Shown: positions 1-5,749, numbered from the stretch's first letter. The stretch is DNA of 7,838 nt from Alkanindiges sp. (GCA_030152125.1 JASLIR010000013.1:1-7838); one strand, 5' to 3'. A program made the numbers and translations. The notes: generated from the sequence alone by a model not told the origin.

Positions 1-1117
1 TCTTGCATATATACTCTTTCCATGCAGCCGCAGCTGTACCAGTCCAGATGATATTTCTGGGCATATCCTGCGGGTTCACAAACTGAATAACGCCGTCATT
101 GCGTCCCAGGCAGATATTGCGGAACAGATAGGCAAACTGAAACGTAGGCGGTTCTTTGTGGGCTAACAAGGCCGATAAGGTTCTGGCAGCAGCGGGTGCC
201 ATGGCCATTCCCGTGGCACTACCCATGCGGCAGCTACCGGCGCAGGATGAACTGGCACCCGCAGCGTCCCCAATGGCAAGAATATTGGGATGGCTTAGCG
301 AGCGTAAGCTGTCGTCCACCAGCATCTGGCCCTGTTCATTGACCTGTATCCCTGCCTGTTGGGCAAGCGGGGAAGGCTTAAAGCCACTGGTCCATATACA
401 GGCATCAAAAGCTATCGTGCTGCCATCGTGCAGTATTGCCTGCCCGGCCTGAAGCTGGGTAATACGCGTACTATCCAGTACATGAATATTATTATTATCA
501 AAATATTGCTGCAGATAATGGATAGTTTTTTCGCTAAAACCACCGGGGGCTGGGTTTGCTGTAAAGGGTGTTGCTGTGGCCAGAGTCAGTTTTAATGTAG
601 GGAAACTTTCCCGGAGTTCAGCCACGGTTTCTATACCGGTTAAGCCGCCCCCAACTACTAGTACCTGGGCACCGGGTGTCTGCTTAAGTTGGGTATAAAT
701 CTGTTGCGATGCCTTTACAGAATCAAAGGCATAGGCGTGCTGCTTAACCCCAGGAAGGGATTCCACATCCATAAAGCTGCCCAGGGCATATACCAGATAA
801 TCATAAGGCAGGCTTATTGGCTGTTCTGAGGCTTGCCGAATGCTGACCCTGGCAGAATCTGCATCAATAGCCAGAATATGGGCCTGAATAAATGTCACAT
901 CTAAAGGCTGCAGAAACTCCTGATAGGAAAAGGATTGCGTTTTTTGTCCGGCAGCCACCTGATGCAGGCGAATGCGTTCTTCAAATGCCGGTTTGGCATC
1001 AATCAGGGTGATTTTTGCTGCTGGTTTTTGCTGGCTAAGGCGCTGAGCGGCGGTAAGCCCGGCATAGCCGCCACCCAGAATAATGATGTGTGGAGAATGT
1101 GGTATTAAGGCTGACAT
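1..1117 (-). CDS. NAD(P)/FAD-dependent oxidoreductase (NDH-2-like), C-terminus cut by window edge
   Basis: Reading leftward from the ATG at 1117, 372 codons stay open to the window edge, so only a short C-terminal tail is missing. It is a two-dinucleotide-fold flavoprotein of the Pyr_redox_2 type. The FAD-binding motif GGGYAG is at residues 15-20, the NAD(P)-binding motif GGGLTG at 156-161, and the second FAD contact AIGDAAG at 281-287. The C-terminal part (RMGSATGMAMAP, then LGRNDGVIQF near 337-346 and a KEYIC end) matches my memory of a stand-alone oxidoreductase subgroup related to type II NADH dehydrogenases. It would move electrons from NAD(P)H to a quinone or other acceptor; the acceptor is not readable from sequence. 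No long amphipathic membrane tail is visible before the cut. AGGAG lies 11 nt before the ATG, a slightly long spacing. Its divergent neighbour is a DoxX-type membrane protein, so the two may share regulation and possibly function. Family confident, substrate unknown. Confidence 0.9.
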   Translation of the reverse strand, partial: MSALIPHSPHIIILGGGYAGLTAAQRLSQQKPAAKITLIDAKPAFEERIRLHQVAAGQKTQSFSYQEFLQPLDVTFIQAHILAIDADSARVSIRQASEQPISLPYDYLVYALGSFMDVESLPGVKQHAYAFDSVKASQQIYTQLKQTPGAQVLVVGGGLTGIETVAELRESFPTLKLTLATATPFTANPAPGGFSEKTIHYLQQYFDNNNIHVLDSTRITQLQAGQAILHDGSTIAFDACIWTSGFKPSPLAQQAGIQVNEQGQMLVDDSLRSLSHPNILAIGDAAGASSSCAGSCRMGSATGMAMAPAAARTLSALLAHKEPPTFQFAYLFRNICLGRNDGVIQFVNPQDMPRNIIWTGTAAAAWKEYICK

Positions 1118-1301
1118 GATATTTGCAACTCCTGACGGTGTGTTTAGCATCTTAGGACGAAGCGATTGCTTTTATAATAGAGATAATTTGTATAACACTA
1201 TTCCATAAATTGAACTAATAACTGTTTTAAGAGTATTTGTTATTTATATTAGCGGCTTAGATAAATAGCCGAAGTGGCTAACAGGATATACAGTCACTTT
1301 T

Positions 1302-1329
1302 TTGCAATGTATACACTGCATACTTTAAT
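1302..1329 (+). promoter_or_regulatory. Candidate sigma70 promoter for the DoxX gene
   Basis: TTGCAA at 1302-1307 (4 of 6 to the -35 consensus) and TTTAAT at 1324-1329 (5 of 6 to the -10 consensus) are separated by 16 bp. Transcription would start near 1336 and leave a leader of about 128 nt before the DoxX start codon. The whole left arm of the 44-bp palindrome forms the spacer, so a bound repressor would block polymerase directly. Predicted from sequence only. Confidence 0.45.
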
Positions 1330-1350
1330 TAATGTATGCGGTGTATACAT
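1307..1350. promoter_or_regulatory. 44-bp near-perfect palindrome, probable repressor operator pair
   Basis: The left arm 1307-1323 (ATGTATACACTGCATAC) and right arm 1334-1350 (GTATGCGGTGTATACAT) are reverse complements with one mismatch in 17. The 10-bp centre is AT-only and is itself nearly palindromic. Each arm contains the self-palindromic octamer TGTATACA, at 1308-1315 and 1342-1349, spaced 34 bp centre to centre. This is the layout of two dimer-binding sites for a cooperative transcription factor. TGTATACA-like sites are known for some GntR-family regulators, but that assignment is inference. It lies between divergent genes, so it may control both. Confidence 0.6.
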
Positions 1351-1392
1351 GGTGCTTTTGCCTGGGTAGTCGGTTTATTACTTCACGCAATA

Positions 1393-1404
1393 GCATAGCT
1401 ATGC
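1393..1404. repeat. 12-bp perfect palindrome in the DoxX leader
   Basis: GCATAGCTATGC is perfectly self-complementary. It is followed at 1408-1422 by GCATAC and GCATATG, which echo the GCATAC inner half of the large operator at 1318-1323. It may be a secondary binding site or a leader RNA hairpin; it is too short to decide. Confidence 0.35.
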
Positions 1405-1463
1405 CACGCATACTGCATATGTGGACAGTAAAAATAATTTTTTAGTTTATTCAGGGTGATGTG

Positions 1464-1976
1464 ATGATGCAGGATCTTTTTATTGTTTCCTTATGTCTTG
1501 CTCCGTTGCTGCTGGTCTATGGGTTCAGGTTATTCAGGCGGTCAGCAGAACAACAATCAGGGCAATCTCAAGGGCAACGGCTTGCTCAACAATGGCAGCT
1601 ACAAAAGCCGCGTTTGGGCAGTATTGGGCTGGGGCTGGCCTTTTGCTATTTTGCCCTGGGGCATGTGGCCATTGCGCAGCAACTGGCACAAATGCTGCCA
1701 CCCTGGGTGCCGGAGCGCTTACTGATTGTGCATATAACCGGGGTGATGGAACTTGGCGTTGCACTGGCACTTTTTTCCCGTCGCTGGCGCAAACAGGGGG
1801 CTGTGGTGGCCATTATCCTGCTCATTGCTTTTTTCCCCGCCAATATTTATTCCGCTATTTATCATGTTGGGCCGGATGGGGCCAAAGGTGTGGCGTATTT
1901 GTGGATCAGGGTACTTTTACAATTATTTTTGTTGTACTGGGCCTGGTGGCCTATCCGCAAAACCAGGTGTGAATAA
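1464..1976 (+). CDS. DoxX-family integral membrane protein
   Basis: The product is about 170 residues and mostly hydrophobic. Membrane segments are visible near residues 5-22, 52-72, 88-104, 111-128 and 143-160. A Gln-rich hydrophilic linker lies between the first and second (about 27-48). The FPANIYSAIYHV stretch after the fourth segment and the RVLLQLFLLYWAWW stretch in the last are typical of the DoxX/DoxX-like family. Members are small inner-membrane proteins associated with redox or thiol metabolism, with no agreed activity. Three start codons stand in a row (GTG 1461, ATG 1464, ATG 1467). I chose 1464 because AGGG at 1453-1456 lies 7 nt upstream. The divergent flavoprotein and shared palindrome suggest a common redox role. 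It ends in a region of hairpins facing the convergent AidA/PixA genes. Confidence 0.85.
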   Translation: MMQDLFIVSLCLAPLLLVYGFRLFRRSAEQQSGQSQGQRLAQQWQLQKPRLGSIGLGLAFCYFALGHVAIAQQLAQMLPPWVPERLLIVHITGVMELGVALALFSRRWRKQGAVVAIILLIAFFPANIYSAIYHVGPDGAKGVAYLWIRVLLQLFLLYWAWWPIRKTRCE

Positions 1977-1996
1977 AGCTAGGTCTGAATAAGGCT
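1965..1996 (+). repeat. Tandem 16-bp direct repeat across the DoxX stop codon
   Basis: AGGTGTGAATAAAGCT (1965-1980) is followed immediately by AGGTCTGAATAAGGCT (1981-1996), identical at 14 of 16 positions. A weaker third echo, CTGAATGAG, starts at 2001. The first copy contains the stop codon TAA at 1974-1976. It looks like a small slippage duplication of the gene end. Confidence 0.6.
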
Positions 1997-2031
1997 CCAC
2001 CTGAATGAGATAAAGAACATCCGCTGCCAGA

Positions 2032-2055
2032 AGGCCTGCTACTCCCGGCAGGCCT
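2032..2055. repeat. Perfect 8-bp stem-loop between convergent genes
   Basis: AGGCCTGC (2032-2039) and GCAGGCCT (2048-2055) pair perfectly around an 8-nt loop. No T-run follows on either strand, so it is not a classical terminator. It could protect mRNA 3' ends or support termination of either converging transcript. Confidence 0.45.
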
Positions 2056-2066
2056 ACCGGATTGCA

Positions 2067-2095
2067 CCCGGGCCAGCTGCTAGGCCGTGGGTTTT
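2067..2095 (+). terminator. Possible rho-independent terminator of the DoxX gene
   Basis: CCC (2067-2069) and GGCC (2071-2074) can pair with GGCC (2083-2086) and GGG (2089-2091), with an internal mismatch and a single-base bulge. TTTTAT follows at 2092. The stem is imperfect. Its position about 90 bp after the DoxX stop, just before the end of the convergent gene, is sensible. Confidence 0.4.
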
Positions 2096-2104
2096 ATGAT
2101 TTGC

Positions 2105-2638
2105 TTAAACTGTCAGTATATTCAGTGAAAAATCCCACGAATAATAGCCAATGGTTTCCAGCTTGCTACCCTGCATGGCAACCAGATAGAAATACATGCT
2201 ATAGCTATTCTGACCGTTGCGATCCACCTGATTTTGCGCATAGCTGCTGGTCTGTTCGGCTGGTGTGTAATGCACTGGATCACTGCTGTCAGGGATTGGC
2301 CGCTCTTGCGGGACGGACTGTAACCGGAAAGGGCTAATGAGCGGTAAGGCATCCCCAGCAGATAATATATTTTTAATATTATAAATAATTACATAACAGT
2401 CATTGCTGAGGTTGCTTGAGGTATACCAGCGTAATAAGTCGCCGCGTTGCGCCTTTAAGGTCAGGATTGACGCAGATAAAACATCCTGTACCGGGGATGC
2501 ACGGGCGGCAACAAAATAGGCATCTTCCGCGGTGATAGCGGTTGGTTTCTTTGGGTTTTTACTCGGTTGCGGATAATGCTGCTGCAGGGTGTCGGTATCT
2601 ACCCTGAAAACGACATCAATGATTTGATGTACTGCCAT
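2105..2638 (-). CDS. AidA/PixA-family inclusion-body-type protein, second gene of tandem pair
   Basis: The product is 177 residues. I start at the ATG at 2638 (MAVHQ), 8 nt after a strong GGAGG at 2651-2647; a longer reading from 2674 would begin inside the terminator hairpin. Family features are the N-terminal IDVVF (7-11), YPQPSKNPKKPT (22-33), GDLLRW (66-71), IIYNI (84-88), PIPDSSDP (114-121), YFYLV (149-153) and GYYSWD (164-169). The family includes PixA, which forms methionine-rich cytoplasmic inclusions in Xenorhabdus, and AidA, a quorum-sensing-dependent protein of Ralstonia and Burkholderia. The molecular function is unknown. No signal peptide is visible, so it is probably cytoplasmic. 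It has few methionines, so it is not PixA-like in composition. The upstream neighbour is a diverged paralogue. Its transcription must pass the hairpin at 2664-2693 or begin inside the first gene. Confidence 0.85.
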   Translation of the reverse strand: MAVHQIIDVVFRVDTDTLQQHYPQPSKNPKKPTAITAEDAYFVAARASPVQDVLSASILTLKAQRGDLLRWYTSSNLSNDCYVIIYNIKNILSAGDALPLISPFRLQSVPQERPIPDSSDPVHYTPAEQTSSYAQNQVDRNGQNSYSMYFYLVAMQGSKLETIGYYSWDFSLNILTV

Positions 2639-2663
2639 GTTGAGATCCTCCAGGATGTGGAAT

Positions 2664-2693
2664 AAAAACGACACATGGATATGTGTCGTTTTT
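2664..2693 (-). terminator. Perfect 13-bp intercistronic hairpin, terminator or attenuator
   Basis: Positions 2664-2676 and 2681-2693 are perfect reverse complements (AAAAACGACACAT against ATGTGTCGTTTTT) around a 4-nt loop. Read leftward, the stem ends in five T residues with more TAT after, the form of an intrinsic terminator. It lies 20 bp after the stop of the first AidA/PixA gene and only 12 bp before the ribosome binding site of the second. There is no room for a separate promoter after it. It is probably leaky and sets expression of gene one above gene two. The symmetric A and T tracts make it potentially bidirectional. Confidence 0.85.
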
Positions 2694-2713
2694 GCCGGTA
2701 GGGCTATGCCGTA

Positions 2714-3232
2714 TTAGGCAATAACCTGGATGGTAGGGTCCCAGCGGTAGTAACCGAAGGTACTGAGGGTACCGGTATTCGGGTCTTTATTCACAATGTA
2801 GAACCACACGCGGTAGCCTTCGGTACCTTTTTTCAGTACTTCACAGCTCAGGAAAACATCGGCCTGGGTATCTACAGCGCTGTAACTGGTAGGGTTGCTT
2901 GGGTCTGGAATTGGAGTTGTAGGGTAGGAAACACGCATTTGTGGATCGGTAGTCACCTGATCACCCTGGAATTTATCAATTTTATAGATAATCGCAGCCT
3001 GATCGGTATTGCCACTTAGCGAGTTGGAGCGCCAGCGAATGGTGTCGTTTACAAGGGCAGTAATACTTAAATCGCCAGTGGCTTGCCCGGATGTCACAAT
3101 CACTTTTTGTGCGATCATATACACATCGCTGTGAGCAATGTCTTTTGGGCTGTCTGGAGTTCCGCCACCACCGTAGTTGCCTTCCAGGGTTACGGTATCA
3201 AATACAACGTCGATATCTATTGTTTTAGACAT
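2714..3232 (-). CDS. AidA/PixA-family inclusion-body-type protein, first gene of tandem pair
   Basis: The product is 172 residues. The start at 3232 is supported by AAGGA at 3245-3241, 8 nt upstream, preceded by a purine-rich tract. The family pattern is complete: IDVVF (7-11), NDTIRW (62-67), IIYKI (81-85), PIPDPSNP (107-114), VWFYIVNKD (142-150) and the C-terminal FGYYRWDPTIQV (159-170). It shares these blocks with the next gene but little between them, so the duplication is old. A Gly-rich GNYGGGG (18-24) replaces the NYP-x-PSK segment usual at that position and kept in the paralogue. Only one cysteine is present and no signal peptide, so a cytoplasmic location is likely. By impression, codon choice looks more regular than in neighbouring genes, which would fit high expression as known for PixA; I did not compute this. 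It has its own promoter with a consensus -10. Confidence 0.87.
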   Translation of the reverse strand: MSKTIDIDVVFDTVTLEGNYGGGGTPDSPKDIAHSDVYMIAQKVIVTSGQATGDLSITALVNDTIRWRSNSLSGNTDQAAIIYKIDKFQGDQVTTDPQMRVSYPTTPIPDPSNPTSYSAVDTQADVFLSCEVLKKGTEGYRVWFYIVNKDPNTGTLSTFGYYRWDPTIQVIA

Positions 3233-3261
3233 AATAATATTCCTTTCTTTCGATCATATAT

Positions 3262-3271
3262 GTGTTAACAC
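3262..3271. promoter_or_regulatory. Palindrome in the 5' leader of the AidA/PixA pair
   Basis: GTGTTAACAC is a perfect 10-bp palindrome directly beside CATATATG (3255-3262). It lies about 20 bp downstream of the predicted transcription start, a position suited to a repressor. It is short, so chance occurrence is possible. Confidence 0.3.
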
Positions 3272-3295
3272 TTTGATTTATCTTTTAATACATTC

Positions 3296-3301
3296 ATTAT
3301 A
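3296..3301 (-). promoter_or_regulatory. Consensus -10 box of the AidA/PixA pair
   Basis: Read leftward, the sequence is a perfect TATAAT. Transcription would begin near 3289 and give a leader of about 56 nt. At 16-18 bp spacing, the upstream hexamers (such as AATACA) match the -35 consensus poorly. This combination suggests a promoter that needs an activator or another sigma factor. The -10 box is seen directly; the activator is inference. Confidence 0.55.
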
Positions 3302-3867
3302 GCCGCTGACGGGATATGGTGTATTAGTCATAATCCAGTCATCTCTCCCTTTTCATGGAGATACATCGGCTCCTTAGGACGAGTTCATCGTTACCTCCTT
3401 GCTGTGCTCTCTTTTACCCCTTGCTTTTAATTGTTTTAGAGGCTTCGCTTCATAACCGTGCTGTAGGCGCTGTGCATGCTCACATCCATTACTGAACATT
3501 AAACAGGCTTAAGTGCATTGCTGCTCGGAATCTATCCCTAAATATTACTTTTGACAATGTGCCGGGGTTGCCCCCAACGTGCGATGTAGCCTCACTCAGG
3601 CTGAAATAGGCGGGCAAGCATTTGATCGCCAAAGAACTTTATGAATTGTGTTATTATTGTTAATTTAAATTAAATAATTATATGATGAAAAGCATTTAAA
3701 TAAGTGACGTGTTACCTACAGCCAATGTAAAAAAATATTTATCACCTGGTTTTAGCTGTGTTTTTTAGTTTTATCTAAAAAATTACCCAAAAAATATAAC
3801 TTTTATTGTTTAATAAAAATTGTTAATTCTGGAGGGTGAAAAAATTTCATTTTAATCAGGCATGGCC
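3302..3867. other. Long AT-rich intergenic region upstream of the AidA/PixA pair
   Basis: This region holds no gene I can support. Small dyads occur: GGGG-TTG-CCCC near 3564-3574, AGCCT (3588-3592) with AGGCT (3598-3602), and a 14-bp TTAATTTAAATTAA palindrome at 3660-3673. From about 3640 to 3850 the sequence is nearly all A/T, a pattern that often binds nucleoid proteins such as H-NS. A weak AGGC/GCCT hairpin at 3858-3868, at the end of the LysR gene, is followed leftward by A/T tracts and may aid its termination. A small RNA cannot be excluded, but no clear promoter-terminator pair is visible. Confidence 0.6.
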
Positions 3868-4785
3868 TTAAATATGGTTGCGCAATTCCTTCAGCAGAAA
3901 GTCGATAAAGATGCGCAGGCGCTGGGGCAGGTGCCTGTTGGCTGGGTAAAGCAGTGAAAAAGGACGTGAGGCGCCTACATATTCGGGCAGTACTTCCTGC
4001 AGCCTGCCTTCCAGGAGATCTTGCTGTACCAGAAAGCGATAGGTTTGTAGCACTCCGGCATCGTGTTTCACCAGGGTGATACAGCCTAAAATATCCTCCA
4101 GACAGCGGATACAGCCTTTGGTTAGATATTCATTTAGCTGACCATTCTGCTGTAATAACCAGGGTACGGTGCGCCCGGTACTGGGTAACACAAACTGAAT
4201 ACATGCATGCTGTTGCAGGTCTTCCGGCTGCTGTGGTGTGCCATGCCGGTTTAAATAGGCTGGTGTGGCAACAATCACCAGGGGACAGTCTTCCAGTTGC
4301 CTTGCCACCAGGCCAGAATCTGGCGGAGTACGGCCACGAATGGCAAGATCAAAACCTTCCTGAATAAAATCAACATTTTTATTGGTGAGCTGGACGTCCA
4401 GTTGAATGTGTGGGTACAGCTGCTGGAATTTAGGCAATAGCGGCAAAATTCGGTAATGCCCGTAGGAGGTGGGAACGCTGATGCGGATGCTGCCTGACAG
4501 TGTTTGCTGGTATCCGGTGATCTTCTTTTCGGCTTCCAGCAACAGGGTTAGGGCCTGCTGGCATTCAGTAAAATACAGCTGTCCGGCTTCGGTCAGGCTA
4601 ACGCTACGGGTGGTGCGGGTGAGTAATTTAAGGCCCAAACGGCTTTCCAGCCTGGCAATGCCCCGGCTAACCGCTGCCGCCGTCAGGCCCGCTTGTCGGG
4701 CGGCCATGCTAAAGCTTTGGTATTCCGCTACCAGACAGAACAGCTCTACGCTACTAAGTTGCATACGGGTAAGCGGGTATGGCAT
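3868..4785 (-). CDS. LysR-family transcriptional regulator
   Basis: The product is 305 residues, normal for the family. The winged helix-turn-helix occupies about residues 8-67, with SFSMAARQAGLTAAAVSRGIAR-type recognition helices (24-45) and the conserved LLTRTTRSVSLTEAG wing (54-68). A periplasmic-binding-protein-like effector domain spans about 94-298, with SGSIRISVPTSYG and FDLAIRGR motifs typical of the CrgA-like subgroup. These proteins bind as tetramers near divergent promoters and sense a small ligand. I keep the start at 4785 because a weak GGTG lies 6 nt upstream; the ATG at 4764 (MQLSSVELF) fits the usual family N-terminus and is a real alternative. It is transcribed away from the GST operon with about 100 bp between starts, the classic LysR layout, so that operon is the probable target. 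Confidence 0.92.
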   Translation of the reverse strand: MPYPLTRMQLSSVELFCLVAEYQSFSMAARQAGLTAAAVSRGIARLESRLGLKLLTRTTRSVSLTEAGQLYFTECQQALTLLLEAEKKITGYQQTLSGSIRISVPTSYGHYRILPLLPKFQQLYPHIQLDVQLTNKNVDFIQEGFDLAIRGRTPPDSGLVARQLEDCPLVIVATPAYLNRHGTPQQPEDLQQHACIQFVLPSTGRTVPWLLQQNGQLNEYLTKGCIRCLEDILGCITLVKHDAGVLQTYRFLVQQDLLEGRLQEVLPEYVGASRPFSLLYPANRHLPQRLRIFIDFLLKELRNHI

Positions 4786-4825
4786 TTATTACACCATGTA
4801 AAAAATGAAGTGATTTTCAGGCCAT

Positions 4826-4838
4826 TTAAGCACATTAA
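4826..4838. promoter_or_regulatory. Candidate LysR-binding box
   Basis: TTAAGCACATTAA has the T-N11-A form with TTAA dyad arms expected of a LysR box. It is centred about midway between the divergent starts (4785 and 4887). Just downstream, TAATAC at 4845-4850 could be a -10 box for the GST operon, so the box would overlap its -35 region. AT-rich DNA makes such matches common. Confidence 0.4.
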
Positions 4839-4886
4839 GATTAATAATACGATGCCTGCACCAGGTTGATTACAGGGAGAATCCTG

Positions 4887-5507
4887 ATGCAATTATTTTT
4901 TTCACCGGGTGCTTGCTCATTGGCACCCCACATTGTTTTACGCGAAACCGGCAGTAGTTTTTCGCTGGTTCAAGTAGATCTGCAGCAGCACCGTACCGAG
5001 CATGGCGATGACTTTTACCAGATAAATCCCAAAGGACAGGTGCCCTATTTACTGCTGCAGGATGGTTCCGCCTTGGCTGAAGGTGCAGTGATCAGCCAGT
5101 TTATTGCTGATCAAAGCAAGCAGCATCACCTGTTGCCACCCGCAGGGACGATGGCACGATATCAGTTGATGTCCTGGCTGAACTACATTGCTTCGGAAAT
5201 CCACAAGACCTATAGCCCCTTGTTTAATGAACAGTTTGATTTAGCAGCCAAGCAAAGCAGCCAGCACCTGTTAAGGCACAAATACGAATGGCTGAATGCG
5301 CAGCTGGTGCAGCAGCCGTTTCTGATGGGGAACCAGTTTAGTGTGGCCGACGCCTACCTGTTTGTGGTAACACGCTGGGCTGCTTTTGTGGGCGTGGTGC
5401 TGGATGATTTGGCGCATCTGCAACAGTTTATGCAACGGGTAGAGGCAAGGCCTGCCGTACAGGAAGCGCTGCGTGCCGAAGGCTTGCTGGCTGTAACTGC
5501 TACTTAA
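4887..5507 (+). CDS. gstA: Beta-class glutathione S-transferase (GstA-like)
   Basis: The product is 206 residues, close to E. coli GstA (about 201). I use the ATG at 4887, 7 nt after GGGAG (4875-4879), rather than a TTG at 4866. The N-terminal thioredoxin-like domain begins MQLFFSPGACSLAPH. It carries Cys10, the glutathione-contacting cysteine of beta-class enzymes, and NPKGQVP (47-53) with the cis-proline. His106, the other hallmark of this class, sits in WLNYIASEIH. The all-helical C-terminal domain contains the N-capping box SVAD (152-155) and a late VEARPAVQEAL helix. The enzyme conjugates glutathione to electrophiles or acts as a thiol transferase or isomerase, in the cytoplasm. It is the first gene of a probable operon with a tautomerase and an NTF2-like protein and is probably controlled by the divergent LysR regulator. 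The symbol is given by resemblance; orthology with gstA is not proven. Confidence 0.92.
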   Translation: MQLFFSPGACSLAPHIVLRETGSSFSLVQVDLQQHRTEHGDDFYQINPKGQVPYLLLQDGSALAEGAVISQFIADQSKQHHLLPPAGTMARYQLMSWLNYIASEIHKTYSPLFNEQFDLAAKQSSQHLLRHKYEWLNAQLVQQPFLMGNQFSVADAYLFVVTRWAAFVGVVLDDLAHLQQFMQRVEARPAVQEALRAEGLLAVTAT

Positions 5508-5530
5508 TACTGGAATAAGGGAAAAACAAG

Positions 5531-5749
5531 ATGCCATATGTTCATATCCAGGTTACTGATGAAGGGGTAACCGCTGCACAGAAAGCGCAGTTGATTCAAG
5601 GGGTAACGGATTTGCTGGTGCAGGTGTTAAACAAGCAGCCATCTACAACCTTTGTGGTGATTGAGGAAGTAAATACGGATAACTGGGGCGTTGCCGGAGA
5701 ACCGGTGACTGTTCTGCTCCAACGTGAAAAACAGCAGGCGGGGTCTTAA
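5531..5749 (+). CDS. 4-oxalocrotonate tautomerase-family protein
   Basis: The product is 72 residues, the size of single-domain 4-OT proteins, with the beta-alpha-beta layout. After removal of Met1, the mature N-terminus is Pro1, the catalytic base of the tautomerase superfamily, in PYVHIQVTDEGV. The NTDNWGVAGEPVT block at about 48-60 is usual in one bacterial subgroup. Arg11 and Arg39, substrate-binding residues of classical 4-OT, are not at those positions (Gly and Thr instead). The substrate is therefore probably not 4-oxalocrotonate. AAGGGA lies about 8 nt before the ATG. It sits 23 bp after the GST gene and 3 bp before the next, consistent with cotranscription. It would act as a cytoplasmic oligomer interconverting keto and enol forms. 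Confidence 0.9.
   Translation: MPYVHIQVTDEGVTAAQKAQLIQGVTDLLVQVLNKQPSTTFVVIEEVNTDNWGVAGEPVTVLLQREKQQAGS

Larger units (their letters stand above)
1118..1460. other. Divergent intergenic region between oxidoreductase and DoxX gene
   Basis: This 343-bp spacer has no coding potential that I can support. It is AT-rich and dense in dyad symmetry. CGGCT (1253-1257) pairs with AGCCG (1267-1271), and TAGCC (1266-1270) pairs with GGCTA (1276-1280), so two mutually exclusive small hairpins are possible. The large palindrome at 1307-1350 and the 12-bp palindrome at 1393-1404 are listed separately. On the minus strand, a TATTAT sequence at 1174-1179 is a possible -10 box for the oxidoreductase, but I see no good -35 for it. 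Confidence 0.7.

Noticed and set aside
156..595. Two plus-strand open frames of 98 and 78 codons
   Set aside because: They lie opposite the oxidoreductase, whose minus-strand frame is open for 372 codons with clear FAD and NAD motifs. Their translations show no domain.
1278..1293. LexA-like sequence ending in ATATACAG
   Set aside because: The left half reads CTA instead of CTG, and the middle does not follow the alternating AT pattern. One good half-site is not enough for an SOS box.
1324..1333. AT-only core of the large palindrome as a replication origin or recombination site
   Set aside because: No iterons, DnaA boxes, integrase gene or duplicated flanks are nearby. Operator function explains the position between divergent genes better.
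2641..2674. N-terminal 12-residue extension of the second AidA/PixA gene from an ATG at 2674
   Set aside because: That ATG lies within the terminator stem and has no ribosome binding site, while the ATG at 2638 has a perfect GGAGG at 8 nt and matches the family N-terminus.
1151..3382. Ten-base repeat CTTAGGACGA at 1151-1160 and 3373-3382, both upstream of minus-strand genes
   Set aside because: About thirty repeated pairs of ten bases are expected by chance in a window of this size, and flanking bases do not extend the match.
3561..3602. Possible riboswitch or small RNA made of the GGGG-TTG-CCCC and AGCCT/AGGCT hairpins
   Set aside because: The stems are 4-5 bp, no known riboswitch core is recognisable, and no promoter or terminator frames them.
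3480..3660. Plus-strand coding remnants, including a 13-residue stretch reading GKHLIAKELYELC that recalls the N-terminus of S-adenosylmethionine decarboxylase
   Set aside because: The match is very short, needs an insertion, and is bounded by stop codons on both sides with no continuation. It is probably coincidence; a translated search of 3480-3700 would decide.
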